Below the pieces are notes generated by a model, which was not told the origin of the DNA, did no database searches, and saw only the letters and a list, made by a program, of their open reading frames with translations. Positions 31,001-44,883 of a stretch of DNA of 64,000 bases are shown here, in pieces. The DNA is from Glandiceps talaboti. Its lineage: Eukaryota > Hemichordata > Enteropneusta > Spengelidae. Position 1 is the first letter of the stretch; each line of letters begins with the position of its first letter. The position numbers and the translations under genes are program-made. The stretch is taken from the NCBI RefSeq assembly GCF_964340395.1, contig NC_135556.1:16887142-16951141 (forward strand). The letters are read 5' to 3'.

Positions 31001-34000
31001 CTGTACTGCACTGCACTGCACTGTACTGCCATGTGATTTTAGCCCTCATTTTTCCATATATGAGATACTTTCTTATGACATATCTTTCCAAAAACAACTG
31101 AAGAGTGGGTAATTGGAATATGGTATATTCATTATATATACTTACATTATCTTCAAACATCTTAGGATGTGTACCATGTACTAGATGCAAAGCAAACATA
31201 AGTCTATCAGCTTTAAAGAGAGATCTACACACATACTCATAGACTAGATTCTGTAGTGAACTAATTAATGTCTTGATTCTCATCTCTGTACTGCTACCTT
31301 CCTGTAGAACAAACCAAATAACACAGTATTATGTTCATGTCTTGCTAACTGAACAAGTACTGGTACATTATATAGGGCATTTAGGGGAGTCAAATCATAT
31401 ATATCTCAATTGTCTTATGCTAAACGTTGCCAGCCATCAATGTGTGATATTAATCTTATGCTAAAAGTAAAGTTACCAGCCATCAATGTGTGATGCCAGT
31501 ATTAAAATCAAGTGATGCAAAACAACATGGAACTGACAAATCTATGTCAGTTGAGGATCAAGAGTTGAACTTAGAAGCACAGATAAGAGGTTGTGTTCAG
31601 CAATAACATATAAGGTATCATTATAGGCATTAAAAGATAATAACGTTATTGACATTGTCATGCTGTACACCACCATGATTAAAGTACATGTATACACTAC
31701 CTGTACCTTCAAATAAATGTTTTGTTATGAAATGAGATGGAAGACACTATACATGTACAACAATGCAAGAGTTTACATACACACAAGCACGCACATGCAT
31801 GCACATACACACACACACACACATATAGACACACAACATAAAAGTATATTATCCTGGTAAATACACATGCCTGCCTCAGTTTCAGCATATTATTGCTTCA
31901 TGGCATGTAAACTATATTTTTTTTGTCAATTTTTAACCTACAGATGAATTGCTATCAGTAACATCAAATTGCTAGTCATAAAAAACTATATCCACTTTTG
32001 TATTAATTATATTTTTGATTTCAATTTATGTTCGTTTTGATAAGTTCAGGTAATTGTGTACTTACTGTTTTGTTCTGTAGTGCTCTCTGGAAGAGTCTTA
32101 AGAAAGCTCCAAGACTAAACCTGTACATGTTATTAAGTTTAGTAAGATCACTAATCACAAAGAACAGAGTACTGCCACTCTCTGCTAGTGGAAGGTATGT
32201 GTTTCTTTCCTGAAATGAAAAGTGACAGAAAAAAAACATGATTTCTGCTCATTCAAAACATTTATGTATGAGTGTGGAAGCTGTAATTTCATACTCAAAT
32301 AGAGTGAAAAGAAGTTAGTTCAAAACGAGAAAAGATTTGGGCCTAAATGTAAGCGTTCTTAAAATCTGTATTTGGACCGTGAGTTTTAAAAGGCTTTGTT
32401 TCAATCCCAGGTCATCGCATTTATTTTCCGCACCAACTTTTTCTATAGCTCTTACCTGATCTAAAGAAGACTGTAGTCGTACCGACTCTGTTAAGGATTC
32501 AGCAATTGTCATACTACTGGCTTTTGTCTTGTTAAGTGATTCTATCAAATCTTTATTGGCCAGAATGTTACCCTCAGCTTGAGCTAGTTCCTAGAAAAAA
32601 ATAAAAAGACACATAAAATTGAACTTCTGCTAACTCCACAGAAATATAAACATAAACATGAAATGTAATATTGTCAACATAATCGATCAGAAGATGTCTT
32701 GAGTTTGTTTTGGTGAATATTTTTATACATTGTTTTTGTCCTTTCAAATTTATACTTTCAAGACCTTTTTGAAACAATCTTTATTTTTTTGAGCTGTCAC
32801 AATATGAATCAGAAAATACAATGATCCATAAGGGACAATATTGGAGATTTTGAATGATGTGCTCATTTGCATATCTGTTGGCATATTAATTCTTACCTCC
32901 AGTAATGACTCTTCAAGCTGAGCTAACTGAATCTTGAGTTCTTCTTCTTGTCTCAGTAACTCTGTCTTTCGTACTTCTAATTCAGGTTTCTCATGTTGGA
33001 TGGTGGTAGCTAAAAGCTGCATCACAGAAAATATGAAAAAAAAGAATGTATCACTATATTGACTTTCTCAGTGCAAAAGGAATCCAATACTTTGGTGTGT
33101 CATATCATAAGGGTTCTATTATGCGTACTAGGTACATACAAATTGTTATTTGCATACTCCTGCTACTTCCTAGCGAGTAAAATTGTAATTTCAGATAAGG
33201 AGAATTCTGATGTCTCTATAAAATTCTTGACTCCTTGGAAAACTGCTGAAGGTAAATCAAATATAGACTAAGTCTTTGTCAGCCATTGTTGATGAGGATA
33301 AGGGTTGTTATCACCTGTCCAGTAAGACCAGCTCTGGTTGTTGTAAAGTTGACTTCTGTTACGATAGAGCCAGCATCTGGTGGTATTTCTGGACTTGGAT
33401 TACGTGTTGTCATAAAGAGTCTGAAATCTTCATTGTAATCGATCACTTTTTCACCGATCTGAACCACAAATCTAGGACCTAATAAAAAAATTCCATCATG
33501 AGTGACAATGTTTTTGACTATTTTTTAAAAATTATTTAGCAACTTGCTAAAGTGTGAAAGTTTTGAATTGAAACAAAACAATTAAAGTTAACACATAAAT
33601 ACATGAAGTAAATTTTTGATTGGAGAATTGTATACATGTAATATCGTAACTTGTAAATGCAGATATTTCAATTTGGAAAGTCGCAATATCTGCACTTGGT
33701 GTGCCAATCTGGTTAGTCCTGTTTTTCCCAACGTGTAGTTTTTAGTGTACAAACAAATACCCTGGTAGAAAGAGGAGGTTTAATTCACTGTATTTCATGT
33801 CTGCTGTACATGTACTTGTTCTTAATGTTCTCATTTGCTTATCTGTCTGGTGACCACTTCCATGACATAACTGCATAGTTTATGAAAATACCTTTATTTT
33901 CCTGGAGTGGCGTTCCCCTTTAAAATTCAGTTATTAATATGAGTTTACCTTGGCTGACTAGATCACCTCTGAGTATAGGGTAAAGTATGGGCTCAATACC

Positions 34001-37000
34001 ATCCATTTCTTGTACTATCAAAGTTTTACCAAACCTTACTGCTAATTCTAATGAAGTGGTGAAGTTGGAATCCTGTAACAAAGCAATATTTCTATTACTA
34101 TACATAGGAGAAAGTCTTACTAACTGAATTAATGTAAACATAACTTTCTCCTCACAAGTGATGTGTTCAGTAGTAAAGAATGCTGTTATCTAGCAAGTGA
34201 AACAATACCCTTAACTTGCTGGACCAGAAATGTTGGTGTCATTCAAGTTATGTGTAAGAAGTCATCTAAGGTTTGAACAGCTGAATGAACTGTTTCAGTG
34301 ATTTACAATATTTTGGGGGGAATATCAACATCGAAACTAAATGTGCCTGCATCCGAAAACTAAAAAACTTCTAGTACTGTTACATAGACTGCTGGAAGAT
34401 TGGCCACTGAGGGCAGTCTTCTCATCCCTTCCGATATAAAGGATGCTATAGACCTTGTGATGTGTTTCAAAGTCTAACTATTACAGTGCATAGGATTATG
34501 TGAGTGAATGAACATTAAAATGTGTTCTTGGAAAGGTTAAAGTTCACATCCTGACCTGTTGGTTGACGACCTCTAGCCTGGATTCTCTGAGATGTGCTTT
34601 CAGCCATTCAGTTGCCCTTGACGATGGATCAATGAGGAACGGTCGTAGCGAACTCTGAAATAGATAAAAGTCTACAATTCATGCATATTCTTTGAAATCA
34701 ATTATTAATAGAGGAACATAAACATATACCGGGTAGATACAGCGGAGTGGAAGACATAAACATTAATTGACAAGTATTAGGTTTATTTGGTGAGGACAAA
34801 ATTAGTTGGAAACAAAAATACTATTTTATAAACTTGTAATAGTTGGATTGTTTTAGGTTTAAAAGTATTTATAATGATAAATAAACATTTACAATTAATA
34901 TCATTTTTAACTATGATGTGGAAGAACTTATTCAAACAACGAATAGGAACACAACTTTATTATTACATTTCATTACCGTAACGGTAAAATGAAAGTTTCT
35001 GGCTAAGACATTTTAAGCAAACTCTACTGAGCTGTCTCCATTGATCAAACTTTTATTGTAACTCTAAAAGCAGCATAGCAGAGTCTGCCTAAAATGGTAT
35101 AGCTACAAATACTTCTTGTGAGGAACAATTTTGAACAGTCACATTCCGTGTCTATTACAGACAAAATCATTTAACCTTACCATCACCTAATATATAATCT
35201 GTATTGGGAATAAATACATGACCACTGAAGGAGCTACTTGTCAAGTTAATGGAAGTGTGTTGAAAGATAAACAAATCAAACTGGCAGGCAGACTGGAGAT
35301 TTAATTAAGCTGTCTATGGTTTTGGTTCATTTCTTGAATGAATGCAGAGACTGACATGATTACAAATTGCCCAATAAGCTGCCACATTCATTTCTTAAAT
35401 GAATGCAGAGACTGACATGATTACAAATTGCCCAATAAGCTGCCACGTTCATTTCTTAAATGAATGCAGAGACTGACATGATTAAAATTGCCCAACAACC
35501 TGCTGTCACATGTACTAAGAATGCATTGCTATAACTTATAAGTCATAGTTTACTAGGCATTATTTGAATCCATCTTTGAGAGTTGCAGTTGTACTAAGAA
35601 AAAAGAGTTGTTCATGTTTGACAAAACTGTCTTGACTTGTCATCATGCCAATAACCATGTTGAATCATGAAACGTTTGTACATATATATGAGTGACAAAT
35701 TTACACTTCTACATTGTAGTTTGTTGACTTAGAAGTCTTTCCTTTTCAAAGTGAAATCAACCGCTTGTCCAATGAACATACTCCATTTACTTTCCTTTTG
35801 GAAATAAAATAATTGTTACCAAATTTTCATTATGCTTCAATAGAATGATGTGAGACATAACATACAATGTGTTTTCAACTATAATCCATAAAGTGCTTAG
35901 TTGTGTGCAGCATGTCAATATTTTCAAAGTTACACAACACAATGCTAAAACATATGGTACAGTTTCATTCAGTCTTCTTCTCAATTTTAAAGGCCAAGTT
36001 TTCAGTCCAAAGTTCTTACATTAGTATTATCTTATCAATCAAGGCTTTGTCAGACAACACTTTTCTCCATCAATTTTAATTCTTATCCAAACTCGGCCTT
36101 TAACTCTTATTATACTATGCACAAGCCAAGTTGAACAAAAAATATGGAATATATACTCTGGTCGTTCTATGTCATGACAACACATGCGTCTGTGTCATGA
36201 CAACGTGTGTCTACGTGACTGATTCTGCTGTTTTCGAAATATGAGTCAAAACATTCAAAATTATCATTACTTTCCCAATTTTTCTTTGATATTACTGGCA
36301 CTGGTATAATTATGTTATTCTCCAATGTTTTTCTTCATTCAGTTGGAATATACACGTGACCCAAGGGCTGTCACTACTTGTCTAGTGGCTCATAGTGACA
36401 AAGGCCCCTTAGGTCACTCGTATTTTCCTTGGTTGAACAAAGAAACATATTGGAGAATAACATCTAAGAATGTCATACTAGTGTAGACACTATCAGGGCA
36501 TGTTTGGCCATCTATGGGTTTGTACTTTGATTCACCAAACTACTAAAAACCACTACATGTACGACCCACAGGATATCAAAGCATATACTGTACATCTGTA
36601 CGTCATACATCAATTCTCACAATGGCATTCTATTGAAGTACAATTAAAATTTCCAATAACAATTACACACAACTACATGTTTGTCTGCCAGCCGGGATTT
36701 CACACACAAAAAAACTTGGTTTTCACTTTACCATAAATATGAGCTATACCAAATGTGTTAGATTATTATAACAAAAGAAAGCTTGCAGTGCACAGTATAA
36801 ACACAGTGAGACACAAGAGATAGAGATAGAGAGAGATGTTACAAATTTGATGAAAGGAGAGAAGGAAGCCCTTTAATGCGCACATCTAGATATGGTCGGA
36901 TCAAGTGATTATCGTCTTACCCCAACTTGAAGATCATTGACCTGCATGTCATGGAATCATCATGTAAAAATGATCACATGCAATGATTTCAATCCATTGT

Positions 37001-40000
37001 ATTTAAACAATGAGAATGAAAAAAAATGGAGAAAAGGAAATAATAGGGGGAACTCTGAGATTAGTATGTCTGCTATAGGCAGCCATTATGTCAAATGCAA
37101 GATATAGCCAATACAGCTACTGAATGCGATAACTTAAAACAAACAAGCAGCTAAGATCTTAAAATGCAACAAAATAGCTAAATACTACCATCAAATGAGC
37201 AAAATTAACATTCATATACACAGTGTAAAACAATTATTTCTATGGCATGCAAAAACATTTATTACAGTAGGGTTTGTACTTCGTAGTATATGTGCTGTGT
37301 GTGTGTGCTGATTACCATTACTTTGCACTTACTAAAACTAAACCAAGACTCACACCAAATTATGGAACACATTTCTTAAAATGACGCTGTTATATTACAT
37401 CATGCTACATTCAAATATCATGCATTGTAAAGCATCTGTGTATCTTATTTTACTTTACTAGTACTGCTTTTTTTGTTAAAATATCGATAACAGAAACTCA
37501 TGATGTGACTAGTGCAAGCCATGTCATGCATTCAATGTTAAAAATGATTCATGATGACGATTTAAAACAAATGACATTTCCCACCACCCAGCCATCAATT
37601 CATAGTAATCTTATGCAAGTTATTAGCATTACTATTCTCAATAAACTGATTGTAAATTCAAATCATATTTTCCTAAAATGAAAAAACTTTCTATATACTT
37701 TATTAAATCAAATTCAAGAACTGAATGAGGCATTGTGTATACATTTGCACATGAATTATATTATTCTAATTTTTTGTCTTCTAACAGAGTTCAACTTTGA
37801 CCCCTGACCCCACCTTCCACTTATGACCTTCCATTTTCACTATCTTGAGCTTGATACTGCCAACAGACTATATTATAATGCATACAATGCCATATGCCAG
37901 ACAAAGTGTTCACTATAGGCTACTTTTAAAAGTGACTGTATAGACTAGGTTCTAGCTAGGATTTAAATGCAAAGGCATTGTGATGTGTGATTTATATCAA
38001 AATTCTGAAGTCCATCTTATATTTAGATATTTACCAAAGTTTATTCAAATTCAGATTTGGAATTGGAACTCATTACAACAAAATACTTTATTTTTTTCCT
38101 TTAAATTTCAACCCCATTATTGTTCTAGTCTAATGTGTAACAATTTGGCTTGGAGCAAAGCTTGTCTCTCAGATGTAATGAAAATTGTACACTGAATAAA
38201 ACTTATGTAGTTTAAATTTTGATATCTATCACTGTCATTTCCTTCCCACCATATATCCAAGAAAACTAAAATCTCTCTTCTTCACATTACATCTATCACT
38301 ATTATCTTTATTTACCTTTCTCTGTTATTTCCTAGACAGCTATCTATTTATTTCACACACACATAATGAAAATGATGTTTAGAATTAATGTTTGTCACTC
38401 CTATCACCAACACCAGAGGGAGTAAACTCCTTAAGATGGCAAAACCGAATCCTTACCTGTAGGATAACCATGGCATTTTGCATGGATAACTCATCACCTG
38501 GCAACCCTTCACCTTTCCAGGTAAGTTGCTCAGACTCGGTACTTAGGAACCTCCTTAATTCAAACTGTGAAAGTTGTGTATATTCCATCCACTGTAGTAG
38601 TTTGTTACGTCTGATGTCTTCAGACTCTGATGACAAGTAGGTGATGAACCCTGATGCTAGCAGTGCTCGTTTTGGTAGCGTCGTCAGTTCCTCTGTCAGT
38701 TCTTTCACCTATTTATAACAAAATAAGTGATCTGCATTAATCATTTTCTATCTCAAAACTTATGTTATTTAGTAAATTTCGAAACCAGAAAAAAGTGCTA
38801 ATTTCACACATTATGTTAGTACACTGTTGTTTCAAGTTTGTGAATACACGAAGACTCCCAGGAAAGCCTCATTCACACTAAACCCAACATATGCACCTTG
38901 AACTCAAAACTATGAATAATATGGAATAATTGCAATCTATCTTAAATACTTGACTGCCTGTATCTATCCTACATGATTTCAAAAGTGTGAGTAACTTGGG
39001 CTCTTTGAAGCATTTATCCTGAAATGTCAGCTGTTTTCATCTTCCCCAAGGACATTTTATTTGAACACTTTTTTACTTAATAACTTACTGTTTGAATGAC
39101 AATGTATGACGAACTTGAACTTATTTCAAAATATGTAATTCATACTTGGGGAAATGGTTCAAAATGAAAGCTACAGTCACTGTGGAATTGGTTTGGGGAT
39201 GTTAAACTGTTTCTGAAATCTCCAGCCTACCTGTTCATTCCATCTTTGATGTTCACCTTCTAGTTTACCCACTAAGTTTTCAGCAGCTTGTATAGTCTCG
39301 TTAGCCTTGTCTAGATCTAATTTCAGTGTAGCAGCTTCAGTGGTACGTTTCTCAAACTTAGTCCTCAATTCGGACACTTTCTTGTCCACTTCATCTAAAC
39401 CTTTCTGTAACTTCTCCATCCTGGACACGGCTTTCTGTAAATTCCTGAATTTGAGATCAGAGAGAAGATTAACAGATGAAGAAACAATCAATCAATCAAT
39501 CAATCAGTCAATCAATCAATCTATCAATCAATCAATCAATCAATCAATAAGAAAATTTCTAGCGCCCTGTATCCTATACAAGGTAAAGTTCAGAGGCACT
39601 GTACAGTTATATGTTGAAAGCTGTTGGTTCTTCCTGAAGGCACTAAGTGTGGGTATCCATAGAAGCTCTAGTGGCAATATGTTCCAAAGACACAGTGTGG
39701 CACATTAGAAAGCTTGGTCACCAAAACTTACTTTCTAAGATGGGCTTGTTCTGTCTCTAATGGTTCAATCTTTTCCAACACATAGGAAAACTTCACATTA
39801 GCTCTAACCCAGCTGGCTAAAGGTGCAGCAGCAGCACTGGCACGTTTGGCATTCTGTTGAAAGAAAATATCATATTTTATAAACTGTCCTGTATAATTTC
39901 ATACAAACCTGTATCTGCACTAAATATTCTTATTGAATATGTTGATAGCAGTAACCAATACAAATGTACTAAAGGCAGAAATAAGTCTGACTGGACTTTT

Positions 40001-41025
40001 CCTTTAAGTTGATAGCAGTAATCAATACAAATGTACTGAAGGCAGATATAAGTCTGACTGGACTTTTACTTTAAGTTGATAGCAGTAATCAATACAAGTG
40101 TACTAAAGACAGAAATAAGTCTGACTGGACTTTTCCTTTAAGTTGATAGCAGTAATCAATACAAATGTACTAACGGCAGAAATAAGTCTGACTGGACTTT
40201 TTCAATACAAGTGTACTAAATGCAGAAATAAGCCTGACTGGACTTTTCTTTTAAAGTGTATTAATTAGCTTAGTTAGTTTTAAATAGCTGAAATATTCAC
40301 CTTATCTTCAAAGGACGCACCATTCTTGCGTAACAATTCTTCTACTCCTTCCCTTATATCACGTGTAACTTTACGAGCGTCAAACGATGAGATTTCTTCT
40401 TTCACTCCTCTCTTTGCCAAGAAACTAGACAAGATAAGACAAGACAAGATAAGATAAGAAATGAATAACTTAGCACTCTGGCATGTGTGTAGGTCATCAA
40501 TTTCTTTGTACACTACTTTGATGTGAATGTTATGTTTATAATGAAAATATAAAGTGACCTTTTGCTGACCTCATATTTCTCCGATTTTAACTAGTAATAA
40601 CAAAGTCCACAAACAAACAAACAAACCTACCTTCTCATACTATTCCATGATGTATCTAATATTCCCATTAGTCTGAGAACACCTTCCAGAATATCCCGGA
40701 TAACATCTGGAGGAGCTCGTAAAGCACGGATTTCACTGAGACTTTCTGATTTGATGTTGCCCACAGCCTGTTTAGCTTCTTTCACCAGAGGTTCAATTTC
40801 AGACAGTTCAATGTCAATGGCTTTCTTTCGTTTTTCAAGTTTGACATTTTCTTCAGCTGTCTTGCCTTTTAGAGCTTCTATTTCAGTTTTCTGTTCACTG
40901 GCATTCTGTAAAAAAGGTGATGAAAGAAGTACATTATACTATTTCTGATGTAAAGTTATAACAAAATCTACTACCTGTAGGAAAATTATACATGAACTGT
41001 ATGTCAATCCTCAGAAAAAACTAGA

Positions 41026-41064
<39 letters not shown>

Positions 41065-41065
41065 G

Positions 41066-41152
<87 letters not shown>

Positions 41153-44100
41153 AAGAGACAGAGAGAACAATGAATGAAACTTCAGAAAACATGAAACGAA
41201 ATGACTTCCTACATTTATCTAGACTGTAGGATATGTCGTGTTGTTCAGCCCTATCTCAGTATCTGGATGATAGCATGGCACAAATGTAGTATCTTACAGA
41301 CTAACATTTACCTACCTGCATACTAATAGTAATCTCTCTCAAGGCAGTGTCAGCTTCCTCCTGTTTTTGTGCTAACAATGCAGATTGTGTTGCTGCTTTA
41401 CCCTTCAGTTCTTCTACAAGAGCTGATGCCTCATTCAGCTTGGACAAACCAGCCTACAAGATAACCACATGATTATAAAGATGTCACAATCTATATAAAG
41501 ATCTGTCACGACAAATACAGAGTGTCAATACAAAGAAATTTATAGTGTCAAAGTAATGTCATCACTACAGAATTTCCCATAAACCATTGCAGGAAATCCA
41601 CAACATGCCCAAACACATGTCAATGCAGTTGGCCTTCTATACAAGTCTCAAATTTGAGTAAGTGACTGAGTTAAGAGGTCAATGTGTCAGTTCATCATCC
41701 CAAATCATATATAAGTTGATAGCAGTATAATACAAATGTACTAAAGGCAGATATAAGTCTGATTGGACTATAATACAATATCAAATCTGTTGACTCACTT
41801 GTAAATGACTTTGTCTCTTCTCCACATCTCTCTTCTTATGGCCATAGACTGATAGATAGGTATGTAGGAATGTCATGTATCGTCTAGGTGTGGCCATAGC
41901 TTTACCACAAGACTCATGAATTTGTAGGAAGTTCTTTAGAATTTCTTCCCCTCCTTCTAGTTTCCGTCTTTGTTGTTTGTCTTTGCTTGCCAATGATGCA
42001 CCTTCTATTTTTGGTGGGCGGGTCAGCAGGATCTTGGGAATCTGATGGTAAACCAGAATGAAAAGTTAATAGAAAAATCCAGTCACAATCAGTTAATACC
42101 CACTAACCCTTGCAGGAAATCCCCAAGATCGCAATACATGTGTCATGTGCAGTAGGAATTCTTTACAAGATTTCAAAGTTGAGTAAGTTACCGATGTGTG
42201 ATTTTATCACCCACAATCATTATCTAAGTTGATAGCAGTAATCAATACATATGGCAAAAATTACACTTTTCTTTTAAAACAAAACACAACACTTATAATA
42301 GTTTCAGTACCTCAATACAATTGATAAAATGTGTTATTCTGCACATCTTAGACTTATAATAGACAAGCTTAGAATACATATCAATCAAAGTCAAAGATTC
42401 GAAAGTAAATACTTGAAAAAATGCACTGTATGACACATTCTTTATTCTTTATATGTTGTATGTAAGAGAAATGCCGTATCATTGACAAAAGCATAGAGGG
42501 ATGAACACACTACTAATTTGCATATTGCATGTATGATTGATGAATACATTACTTACCCTTAGCATACTTTCCCGACTCCATCCATCCATCCACTGTACAG
42601 CACATTTCTTATAAAATGATGGATTACTTTCACAGTTGACTGAAAACAGAGGGTTGGTGCTGTCCATCACCAGAACTACATGCAGGTTTCTCTGTACACC
42701 TGGAACATACAACAAAATGCAAAGATAGTTGATGTGATTCAAAACACATAACTTCATAGGCAGGTGACAATGTAATACCAACGTACAATCTTCATTGACG
42801 TATAAGATGTATCACAGCTACATATGGGTTGTCAGTGGCTGCGCAGTTAGCTAATATGCCTATTACTTCTGCAGCCTGGATTTGACTAAAATATAACCAG
42901 GTCTGTATGTAAGACGGGTGATGCTCAGTTTGACCCGGCTGAATAACACAGGTTTTCCCTGGGTACTCCAGTTTCCTCCTGCTCCTTTAAAACTAGAGCA
43001 CTACTCTTGTGGCGACCATTCAACAAAATTTCCAAATTTATTTGGAAAATAGATTATAACAAGGTAGAGTACATTTTGAAGGAGATATTGACCCTTCTTA
43101 GAACACTTTATCTTTCTCAAATCACAATATCATAATCAGAAATGGTCATTTACTTTGAGACATATAAAGATGTACAGCCTAATTACATGTAATTAGGTCA
43201 GAATCTACATAATGGGAAGAGAATGTTGCATGATCAACTGAAAAGGCAAATGTACAAAACATAGATTTTATTCAGTATGTGGGGACAAGTCCTGATTTTG
43301 GCTTTGGGATAACTTTACTTTGAACTTTGTGTTTTAAGTCAGACATAGAATGAAGTAATGAAATATTGGTTTGAAATTAAAGCTGTCATTCCCTTCAAAA
43401 CAGGTAGATTTGTTTTGATGAATAAAACAATACATTAATGATATTTATAGTAATCTGGATGGTATGCCTAATACAAAACATTAACTTGTTGGATTAGCCA
43501 ATCAGATCAGAGTATACATGTTATTCAAATAACTTAGTACTGGAATAGCCAATGAGAAAGGCTTACGTGATGCAAAGTAGTTGAAAAGAGTTCCTCTAAA
43601 TCCAGCTTCTGAGGCTTGATCTCTGAGTGGTGTTAGGATTGGTTCTAATTCTTCTGGTGTGTACAAACCAGGCACTTCACCAGCAGCTAACAAACTATTG
43701 ATCAATTCTAAGAACTGTGGCAGTAGGAACTGATGGTCTTCTAGTAGTAGTACAACTTGTTCTGCATCCACACCAGTTATCTGCATCACCTGTTGGCATG
43801 ACAGCATATTGATGGTTTTGACTAAAAGCTCATAGTGCTTATTGGCTGAATAGCTGTATTAATCTTAAAAGACAAACACTTGCAATCAACATTCATCACA
43901 CATAAAATCCATCTACACCTAATAAAGTATAAGAAAGCCCCTTAACTATGGATGATTAGATATTCCTCAATATGATTATATCCTTCTTTAGCCAAGGAAA
44001 ACACGGGTAACATAGAGGGCCTTGTTACTGTGAGCTGAAGATGAGAAATGACAAAACCCTTATGATAGGAGTATTCTTAAGTTGATTGAAGGAAATATTG

Positions 44101-44831
44101 GGAATAATGAATTTATACCTGCACTGGTTTAATGTATGAATATTCAGGAAAATAATGGCGATGTTGAACATTTTGAACACTACCAAACTGATGACAGTGA
44201 AGTGTGTTGTGATGTGGAACAACCAGAAAATAAATCCAGGATACTGTAATGTATTTTTTGTTTGAATGAGTACAATTCAACTTGTGCATGGTTTAATGCC
44301 CTTAATCTGATAACAATACTCACATGTTTGAGATCATTTTTGAAGTGTTTCAGTCCATATCCCCTGCCTGTCTTTGGAGAGACCATGTCCATGTGATGCA
44401 TATGGGATATAATAGTTACAGCAGTTCTTCTTCCAACACCACTCCTACCGGCCATTAATAATGAACCTCCAGGCTGGGTTAGAACTCTGTCAACTCTAGC
44501 CATGAACTCTAGAGTCTCTCTGAACAAAAGTAGATCTAGTTCTCTGTTATCACGAGCTGAATTAGAATGTACACAAAATATGTTAATTAGATGACCTGAC
44601 ACAAAAGGTGTTAATTAGATGACCTGACATGACCTCCAGGCTGGGTTAAAACTCTGTCAAATCTGTCAAATGGAATTTCTTAAATAATTCAAATATATAT
44701 TCTGTTCAACTTTCTCACCATAATTACCAAGTAATTCCTAACACAAATCTACAGATACAAACAGGCTCCAGACAGATAGACACAGACACAGACACAGACA
44801 GACAGACAGACAGACAGACAGTCATGGACAT

Positions 44832-44883
<52 letters not shown>

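Larger units (their letters stand above)
34655..38456. other. 3.8-kb DYNC2H1 intron
   Basis: Holds the candidate microexon (36921-36941), a 61-bp minisatellite (35326-35505) and a full-length reverse copy of the dispersed element family (36112-36462). The remainder is AT-rich and shows no coding or RNA gene that I can recognise. Confidence 0.7.

Noticed and set aside
30753-31112. Tyr/Cys/Thr/Val-rich frames
   Set aside because: Translations of the (ACTGT)n pentanucleotide repeat.
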